The notes under the pieces: generated by a model
The model's database searches: none
Told to the model about the DNA's origin: nothing
Seen by the model: only the letters and a program-made list of their open reading frames with translations
Translations under genes and position numbers: made by a program
In this document: one piece after another, positions 6,866-12,120 of the stretch
How positions within the stretch are numbered: position 1 is the stretch's first letter
Layout: each line of letters starts with the position of its first letter
Origin: an uncultured Dokdonia sp.
GTDB lineage: Bacteria; Bacteroidota; Bacteroidia; Flavobacteriales; Flavobacteriaceae
DNA: 12,120 nucleotides
Assembly: GCA_937124495.1 (NCBI GenBank)
Contig: CAKZKZ010000867.1
Coordinates: 1 to 12,120 of the forward strand
Reading direction: 5' to 3'

Positions 6866-9790
6866 TCATTTAAGCCCAAGCTTTAAAAATTGATCTTCAA
6901 GAGCAGAGAGTCTTTTATTATTTGTTTCATTATTTTTCTCTAATGTCACAATTTTTTTAATTAATGCTTGAGTAGCGCTTATGTTTAGGGTGGTTAACGC
7001 TTCATAATCTACTACGTGAAAATCGGATACCTCTCTACCATACACAAACACACGCCCTTCTCTTTTTGTAGTAACCTTAATTCCTAAATTATGTATTTCT
7101 AATACTTCTACAAGTTCATTCCCCTCTGCATAAATGAGTTTTACTGTGTCTCCAACTTTGAGGTTAGGTACTGTGATATCAAGCCAGCCTTGTGATAATT
7201 GAGCAACCTGATAGATATCTGGGATCACTCTCCTAATATCTTTTGTGACCGCCTGCGGATATACTTGGTCTAGTTGCTGTGCAATCACTTTTTTATAAGC
7301 TCGTTTGCCTTTTGCTATTGTATCTTTTAAGGTGTAATTGGTGACTTCAATTTGGGTAAGTGTTTCTAAGTCTTCTGTGTTATTACTTACACCTTCAATG
7401 TTTTTAATACGAGCATCTGAAAAGGCATTAAACTCTGAAGCCGCGATTCTATTAGATGCGTATAAAGAATAGTTTTGTGCATTGGGTGTTGAAGTTCCCG
7501 TACTTCCTCCACTATTAAGAAATCCATAATTACCTATAGTCGAATTAAGTGAGCCATCTATAACGACCTTAGCAATTGTAGGGTTGGATATGCCTATACC
7601 TATGTTGCCATTTTTTAAAATGGTTAAGGCATTACTTCTATTTGCAAATGAGGTTCCATTGCCTACCACAAAAAGAGGGTCAGTAGCCACAGGGAATGTT
7701 ACGCCTGATATAGTAACTATCTCACTATAAGTACCTACAGTCGTTTGAGCATACGATCGAGCGCTTACTCTTACTCCAGAGGCCAAGGCTCCAGTTCCTT
7801 CAACCTGGTTATCTACTCCTGTTGCAAAACTAGAATTTCCAAAACTAATATTTTGAGTTCCAAATGCTGCACTATTTGTATTTGAAGCACTATTATTACT
7901 GCCAGAAGTAAACGATGCATCTCCGCTAGAACGATTCTCACTGCCTGCAGCAAAAGAATAAACTCCAGATGCTATGCTATTCTGACCTGCACCAAAAGAG
8001 TATAATCCCAGATTTACAGTATCCCATTGATCATTAAGAGCTCTTCCTGTTCTAAAAGCTCCCATACTTTTATCAAAAAAAGTACGACTATTATCGTCTG
8101 TTGTGCTTGTGTCATTATCTAATTGTGAGCTTCCAAAAACAAAATCTTCGGTATTAAAATTAGCTCCATTATGAATAATATTGCCTGTTTTTTCAAATTC
8201 ACCACTATTTGCTGAAGCCGAAATACTTGTCCAAATGGTGCCATTATAATAATAAAAGCCATTTAAAGCATCTGTTTGATAGATCATAAGCCCTTCTGTG
8301 GGAGTGGTGATTCCATCTCGTTGAGCTTGTGTCATCCTAGGAATTAAGATCCCAGCGTCTGTAGAGTTAATATCTAATATAGCAGAGGTATCTGGTGTTG
8401 TTGTGCCTAGTCCTGTTTTTCCGTTTTTAAGTATTGTTAAAGCATTACTGCGGTTTGTGTTAGAAGTTCCGTTACCAATAACAAAAAGACGGTCTTCTAG
8501 CTCTGGATCTGTTGCGCTTATGGGTGTATATAGTTCATTAAATCTTCCTATGGTTGTTTCGGCATACGATTGCGCAGTAACGTCTACACCTAATGCGATA
8601 GCAGCAGGACCTTCTGTTGTATTTCTAACGCCTGCTGCAAAAGAGGCATAGCCTTCTATGTTATTATCTCTTCCTATAGCGGAGCCTATATCAGCATTAA
8701 CTTGGTTGTTTCTTCCTAAAGCAACACCCCAATTACTTTCTACCGTATTGCTTAGTCCCATAGCTGTACTGTGTGCACCCGAAGCAGTATTGCGCCCGCC
8801 AGATGTAAAAGCAGCAAAACCTATAGATGAGTTGTTCTCACCTATTGCAGCAGCGGCATTTCCAGAAACTGTATTATCTATTCCCAAAACTACACCCCAG
8901 TTATTCTCTACCGTATTTCTATATCCCATCGCGGTACTGTGCGCACCAGAAGCAGTATTTTGACCACCAGATGTAAAGGCAGCATAACCTATAGATTCAT
9001 TATTTTCTCCAATTGCAGCAGTAGCAAATGCTGATGCTGTATTTCTATATCCAGCTGCAAAAGGCTCATTTGCTGAGGCTGTGTTTTCCCAACCAGCCGT
9101 AAAAGCAGAGTTATTAGAGGAGATATTTCCAAAACCAGTTGCAAATGATACAAGACCAGAGGCTGTATTATTAGTGCCTACAGCAGTAGCAGTATTTCCC
9201 GAAGCAGTATTATTAACACCTAATGCAGTAGAAGTATTTCCTGAAGCTTCATTAGACTCTCCTCCTGCAAAAGAAGTACTCCCAGAAGCAATATTATTCC
9301 AACCAGTAGCAAAAGAATTAGTTCCTAAATTTGAAGAGTCCCATTCATCTCCATTGGTTCTACCAGCTCTAAAAGCTCCATGACTTTTATCAAAAAACAC
9401 ACGATTATTATCGTCTCCAGTACCTGGGTCATTATCTAATTGTGTACTGCCAAAAACAAAATCTTCACTATCAAAATCAGAACCGTTATGTATAACTGTT
9501 CCAGTTTTTTCAAATGCACCTATACCTGTAAACGAAATTCTGCTCCAAGCTGTACCATCATAGTAATAAAAACCTTTTGTAGCTACATCAGTCTGATAGA
9601 TCATAAGTCCCTCTGCTGGGGTAGGAATAGCATTTCGCTGTGCCTCTGTCATTCTTGGTATTAATAAACCCGCTTGAACAGAAGTAATATCTAATATAGA
9701 TGAAGAATCTGGTGATGTAGTTCCTATTCCTACTTGACCATATATAAGTGTACTTACAAGGATGAAGAGTATTGTAATGTGTAGACGCAT
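6866..9790 (-). CDS. secreted fibre/adhesin-like protein: YadA-type head repeats with C-terminal S74 chaperone domain
   Basis: The 974-residue protein has a signal peptide (about 1-18, cleavage before Gln19). The architecture occurs twice. Each unit has a GIGTTSPD/LLIPRMTEAQR/GLMIYQTD segment (21-86 and 459-524), an EKTG..HNG...EDFVFGS..LDND block (93-150 and 532-590), 14-residue YadA/Hep_Hag head repeats (about 157-415, and a shorter set at 598-683), and LFVIGNGTS..NRSNALTILKNG (435-457 and 706-728). An intramolecular chaperone of endosialidase (Peptidase_S74) starts at FSDARIKN (790-797); its conserved Ser-Asp-x-Arg-x-Lys is present, so self-cleavage after trimerisation is possible. A small beta-rich segment and a coiled coil (about 944-970) finish the protein. 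By family analogy it forms a trimeric surface fibre. There is no membrane-anchor barrel and no obvious T9SS C-terminal signal, so how it is displayed is unclear. It heads the cassette with the sensor kinase and regulator. Confidence 0.88.
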   Translation of the reverse strand: MRLHITILFILVSTLIYGQVGIGTTSPDSSSILDITSVQAGLLIPRMTEAQRNAIPTPAEGLMIYQTDVATKGFYYYDGTAWSRISFTGIGAFEKTGTVIHNGSDFDSEDFVFGSTQLDNDPGTGDDNNRVFFDKSHGAFRAGRTNGDEWDSSNLGTNSFATGWNNIASGSTSFAGGESNEASGNTSTALGVNNTASGNTATAVGTNNTASGLVSFATGFGNISSNNSAFTAGWENTASANEPFAAGYRNTASAFATAAIGENNESIGYAAFTSGGQNTASGAHSTAMGYRNTVENNWGVVLGIDNTVSGNAAAAIGENNSSIGFAAFTSGGRNTASGAHSTAMGLSNTVESNWGVALGRNNQVNADIGSAIGRDNNIEGYASFAAGVRNTTEGPAAIALGVDVTAQSYAETTIGRFNELYTPISATDPELEDRLFVIGNGTSNTNRSNALTILKNGKTGLGTTTPDTSAILDINSTDAGILIPRMTQAQRDGITTPTEGLMIYQTDALNGFYYYNGTIWTSISASANSGEFEKTGNIIHNGANFNTEDFVFGSSQLDNDTSTTDDNSRTFFDKSMGAFRTGRALNDQWDTVNLGLYSFGAGQNSIASGVYSFAAGSENRSSGDASFTSGSNNSASNTNSAAFGTQNISFGNSSFATGVDNQVEGTGALASGVRVSARSYAQTTVGTYSEIVTISGVTFPVATDPLFVVGNGTSFANRSNALTILKNGNIGIGISNPTIAKVVIDGSLNSTIGNYGFLNSGGSTGTSTPNAQNYSLYASNRIAASEFNAFSDARIKNIEGVSNNTEDLETLTQIEVTNYTLKDTIAKGKRAYKKVIAQQLDQVYPQAVTKDIRRVIPDIYQVAQLSQGWLDITVPNLKVGDTVKLIYAEGNELVEVLEIHNLGIKVTTKREGRVFVYGREVSDFHVVDYEALTTLNISATQALIKKIVTLEKNNETNNKRLSALEDQFLKLGLK
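8675..9010 (-). repeat. tandem 168-bp duplication inside the head-repeat region
   Basis: Residues 261-316 and 317-372 are two copies of a 56-residue block, equal to four 14-residue head repeats. Both contain AAFTSGG(Q/R)NTASGAHSTAMG and a VE(N/S)NWGV(V/A)LG segment. At DNA level the copies are 8843-9010 and 8675-8842. For example, the CCAGATGTAAA motif recurs exactly 168 bp apart. The remaining similarity points to fairly recent in-frame unequal exchange that lengthened the fibre head. Confidence 0.8.
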
Positions 9791-9810
9791 AACAAAGTGA
9801 ATTTTGATGG

Positions 9811-9840
9811 TAAAAATATTACTATCTATTCACCTATTAA
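9811..9840 (-). promoter_or_regulatory. candidate promoter of the fibre gene
   Basis: On the minus strand, TTA (9840-9838), 19 bases, then TATTTTTA (9818-9811) resembles the Bacteroidota consensus TTG-N19-TAnnTTTG, with the final G of the -7 element and the G of the -33 element replaced by A. Transcription would begin near 9804 and leave a leader of about 15 bases before the ATG at 9790. The match is imperfect, so the call is tentative, but its position relative to the twin dyads is sensible. Confidence 0.4.
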
Positions 9841-9880
9841 ATACGTACCGGTACGAATTCTATACGTACTGGTACGTATA
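9840..9880. promoter_or_regulatory. twin palindromic operator-like sites upstream of the fibre gene
   Basis: Two dyads lie side by side: AATACGTACCGGTACGAATT (9840-9859, one mismatched pair) and TATACGTACTGGTACGTATA (9861-9880, one mismatched central pair). They share TACGTACYGGTACG, and their centres are 21 bp apart, about two helical turns, so two dimers would sit on the same DNA face. They are centred about 10 and 31 bp upstream of the candidate -33 element, which is an activator-like position. The adjacent LuxR-type regulator is a possible ligand by inference; a LacI-, TetR- or Crp-type protein encoded elsewhere is equally possible. Confidence 0.65.
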
Positions 9881-9929
9881 ACCTCAAACACTTTACCTAT
9901 TGTAAAAATTACCATAACCATACTTCATA

Positions 9930-10339
9930 TTAAGGTTTTACCAATAATATTTTCCTCTTTCCTTCAAAGTGATCTCCTTTTTTATAGAGTTTAGTAGGAT
10001 ACAAACTCTTCTCTAAATTAATAAACCATTTATTTTTGATTGCTCATCATTAATTACACCACTTAAATAAGAATATCATCTAGTTTAAGATGAATTCTAT
10101 CACCAAACTTGAACTTCTTAGTTATAATTTCTTTATTGTTTGAAAGAGTGAAGATAGCGTTTTCTCCTTATCATTTTTTTTAACATTATATCGAGATTAA
10201 GGGCGTTTTTATTAGCTGTTTCATTTCCTAAATTTTGAGACCAACTATCTTCTTTTAAACACCATTCTCCGATGAATTTTGAAACTGAATTCTCTGTTTT
10301 AAGTACTCGAATCTGACTAGTAAAAGGAGGTGATGTTAA
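9930..10339 (-). pseudogene. unrecognised, multiply frameshifted gene remnant
   Basis: This apparently empty stretch downstream of the efflux adaptor has protein-like segments on the minus strand, spread over shifting frames. In order they are ENSVSKFIGEWCLKEDSW..NLGNETANKN (about 10180-10339), GENAIFTLSNNKEIITKKFK and on through GDRIHLKLDDILI to TAA at 10063-10065, LSGVINDEQSKINGLLI (10013-10066), and NLEKSLYPTKLYKKGDHFEG followed by KRKILLVKP and TAA (9930-10019). At least three frame changes are needed to join them, and no start codon is clear. I do not recognise the family. It lies directly after the adaptor stop on the same strand, so it may be a dead member of that operon. The large intact genes on both sides argue against general sequencing error. 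What remains of the gap, 9791-9929, holds the fibre-gene promoter region. Confidence 0.5.
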
Positions 10340-12099
10340 TTAATAGTCTTTATGACACTTCCACAAGTCAACATTGCATCTCCATAATAAGGGTTTCTAA
10401 TTTCCTTTTCTGAGCTTAACCAAATAGCACCTTTATTACTATTAGCCATTGGGCATTTTTGAACATATAATACTTCTGAAAGTTCTTTTATATTCATCAC
10501 AAGAGCTACCATATTTTCGTTTAAAACGACCAAATATTCTCTTTGTTTTTCTAAATCAGAACTAGACGAAATAGCATCTAACATTTCTATGCTCTTTGAA
10601 ATATGCGCCTTTTCCATTTTACCTAAATCATTTGTTTCTATAATTTTTAGTTTATCTACTATAGCATTAGCTAAAACAGAAACTTGAATTACATCACTAT
10701 CTACAAAGGCATCTTTCATTTTAAAATACGGTTGTAATGCAGTTTGAAACACAGTTTGAAATGCTTCTGGCAATTCCATATCCATCATAGGAACTGTGTT
10801 AGGTTTGCTTTCCATAGAAGTTTCTTGCATTCCTAAATGTCCTTCGTGACCCGTCATTGTTTTGCCACCAGATTTATTCATCATAGATTTCTTACCCTGT
10901 AACTGTGCAGCTGCATCAACGGTAAATGTTCCATTAGTGACAATCTCATCTCCGTTTTCTAGACCTGATATAATAATATAATTCTCTCCGTTACGTGTCC
11001 CAATAGTTACTTCTCTCATTTCAAAAACAGCTTCATGCGGTTTTGTCTTAACATATACTAAAGAGCGCTCTCCTGTCCACAAAACTGCACTTGCAGGAAT
11101 ACTCAATGATTCTTCCATAGCCTGCGTTACACTTTTTATTTTTCCTGTAACAAACATTCCAGGTTTGAATACATTCTCTTTATTCTTTAGGGTTGTACGA
11201 ACTGTTACAGTTCTAGTACTATTATTAAGAATAGGGTCAATAAATGAAATAATAGCATCAAATTGCTTGTTAGGATATGCATTTGTAGTAACCTTGATTT
11301 TCTGTCCTTTCTTAAATTGAGAAATTTGATTTTCATAAACATCAAATTCTGCCCAAACTGAATTCAAATTACTCACTTTTAGAATAGGTTGCCCTTGTTT
11401 TACATAGTCACCTTCAGCTGCCATTACCATGGCTACTGTTCCAGAAACTGTTGCATATATTGGGAAGTTTTCACGAACTTTTCCTGAAGCTTCAATACTA
11501 TTGATTTGTTTTTCTGAAAGCTTCCATAGTTTTAGCTTATTTCGAACTGCCTTATACAAAGCAGGTTGAGACTTTTTTAAAGAAGTCGTCGTAAGTAACT
11601 CCTGCTGTGCAGCTACCAGTTTAGGAGCATAAATAGTAGCCAATAATTGTCCTCTATTTATATTTTGGCCTTCATAACTTACATTCAATCGCTCCAAACG
11701 ACCATCAAAATAGCTTGCCTGAACAGCATTATTTTCTTCGTTTGTAGCAATTTTCCCTGATAATGAAATCATTCCATCTTCATCATTTGATGACATTGCA
11801 CCAACAATACTGGTTTGAATATTAGCCAATGCCATCGCATTTTCTGTCATTTTTATTTCATTTACTGTTAGGCCTTCTACACCTGTTTCTACAGGAATTA
11901 AGTCCATTGAACAAATAGGACAATCACCGGCTTCTGGTAACATAATCTGTGGATGCATTGAACAGGTCCACATTTGATTGGTTTCTGTAACTGCATCGTG
12001 ATTATGGTCTGTTTCTTCTTTTGATGAGCCACCAAACAGTATCCACCCTAAAAGTAGACCTACAGCTAATATTACGAGATAAACTATATATTTTTTCAT
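10336..12099 (-). CDS. CusB-like heavy-metal RND efflux periplasmic adaptor with DUF3347 C-terminus
   Basis: This 587-residue protein begins with a membrane-anchor helix (about 5-23, no lipobox Cys). A heavy-metal-binding domain follows (about 43-70: MWTCSMHPQIM, C46/H49/C60/C63). The membrane-fusion core (about 75-400) has barrel-sandwich and beta-barrel segments, including RLNVSYEGQNINRGQLLATIYAP, IYATVSGTVAMVMAAEGDYVKQGQPILKV and VFKPGMFVTGKI. A Met/His-rich linker (about 402-442) leads to a DUF3347 domain (about 443-587) ending with QKCPMA, GAIWLSSE, IRNPYYG and MLTCG. It should link an inner-membrane CusA-type pump to an outer-membrane TolC-type channel and hand over Cu(I)/Ag(I) from the periplasm. 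The ATG at 12099 is fixed by an in-frame TAA 21 bp upstream (12120-12118) with no other start between. The pump and channel genes would be expected beyond the right edge. Metal specificity is inferred from the Met/His/Cys-rich parts. Confidence 0.93.
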   Translation of the reverse strand: MKKYIVYLVILAVGLLLGWILFGGSSKEETDHNHDAVTETNQMWTCSMHPQIMLPEAGDCPICSMDLIPVETGVEGLTVNEIKMTENAMALANIQTSIVGAMSSNDEDGMISLSGKIATNEENNAVQASYFDGRLERLNVSYEGQNINRGQLLATIYAPKLVAAQQELLTTTSLKKSQPALYKAVRNKLKLWKLSEKQINSIEASGKVRENFPIYATVSGTVAMVMAAEGDYVKQGQPILKVSNLNSVWAEFDVYENQISQFKKGQKIKVTTNAYPNKQFDAIISFIDPILNNSTRTVTVRTTLKNKENVFKPGMFVTGKIKSVTQAMEESLSIPASAVLWTGERSLVYVKTKPHEAVFEMREVTIGTRNGENYIIISGLENGDEIVTNGTFTVDAAAQLQGKKSMMNKSGGKTMTGHEGHLGMQETSMESKPNTVPMMDMELPEAFQTVFQTALQPYFKMKDAFVDSDVIQVSVLANAIVDKLKIIETNDLGKMEKAHISKSIEMLDAISSSSDLEKQREYLVVLNENMVALVMNIKELSEVLYVQKCPMANSNKGAIWLSSEKEIRNPYYGDAMLTCGSVIKTIN

Positions 12100-12120
12100 T
12101 TCTTTATTTTTTGCGTTTTA

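Noticed and set aside
6840..6866. CATCT..AGATG inverted repeat after the fibre gene stop, considered as a terminator.
   Set aside because: The stem is only 5 bp with a 14-base loop and no following T-run, so it is not a convincing intrinsic terminator.
8403..9664. Several open plus-strand frames (8403-8651, 8658-8963, 9081-9383, 9440-9664) opposite the fibre gene.
   Set aside because: They are antisense shadows of the repetitive Ala/Gly/Ser/Thr-rich coding sequence. Their residue pattern follows the 14-residue repeat period, and there are no supporting start signals.
9797..9994. A 65-codon plus-strand open frame across the twin dyads.
   Set aside because: It lies in the promoter region and over the tail of the minus-strand remnant. 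The low-complexity Ile/Val/Thr translation has no family resemblance, and the coding-like signal is on the other strand.
1..12120. CRISPR arrays, tRNA or rRNA genes, toxin-antitoxin or phage-defence modules.
   Set aside because: Reading both strands showed no regularly spaced identical repeats, no cloverleaf-like or ribosomal sequence, and no recognisable defence domains. The repeats in the fibre gene are coding repeats.

Overview
The window looks like chromosomal DNA of a marine-type Flavobacteriaceae member (Bacteroidota). It is visibly AT-rich. The genes show Bacteroidota hallmarks: a ReG-propeller/Y_Y_Y sensor kinase, a GIGTTSPD-type surface fibre protein with an endosialidase-type chaperone domain, a CusB adaptor fused to DUF3347, LytS/LytTR signalling, and promoter-like TAnnTTTG elements in place of strong Shine-Dalgarno sequences. 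The 20-bp palindrome TACGCTTTCGCGAAAGCGTA reminds me of a motif frequent in Dokdonia-like genomes. That genus hint is from memory and cannot be verified here.

Layout. (1) 1-1344, plus strand: the 3' part of a LytS-type histidine kinase, then one base later a LytTR response regulator. (2) 1390-3243: a decayed zone. A small membrane-protein ORF seems to be interrupted by an IS4-family element whose transposase carries an internal stop and a frameshift inside its YREK motif. Next comes a minus-strand gene remnant broken by two homopolymer frameshifts and a stop. (3) 3275-9790, minus strand: an apparent cassette, read from right to left. It holds a 974-aa secreted fibre/adhesin-like protein with YadA-type head repeats and a C-terminal S74 chaperone, a 955-aa periplasmic-propeller sensor kinase, and a NarL/LuxR-type response regulator overlapping the kinase by 4 bp. 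(4) 9791-10339: a promoter region with twin palindromes 21 bp apart, then a second multiply frameshifted remnant. (5) 10336-12099, minus strand: a CusB-like heavy-metal efflux adaptor whose operon probably continues off the right edge.

How the genes may work together. The propeller kinase would sense a periplasmic or envelope signal and phosphorylate the adjacent LuxR-type regulator. The nearest attractive target is the fibre gene upstream. Its candidate promoter has two nearly identical dyads centred about 10 and 31 bp upstream of the -33 element, a typical activator position. This link is inference. The LytS/LytTR pair and the copper/silver efflux adaptor look like independent units.

I do not see a clear-cut undescribed system. 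The points most worth a second look are the fibre-plus-sensor cassette with its twin dyads, the reconstruction of an ORF across the IS insertion, and the two degraded genes hidden in apparently empty intergenic DNA.
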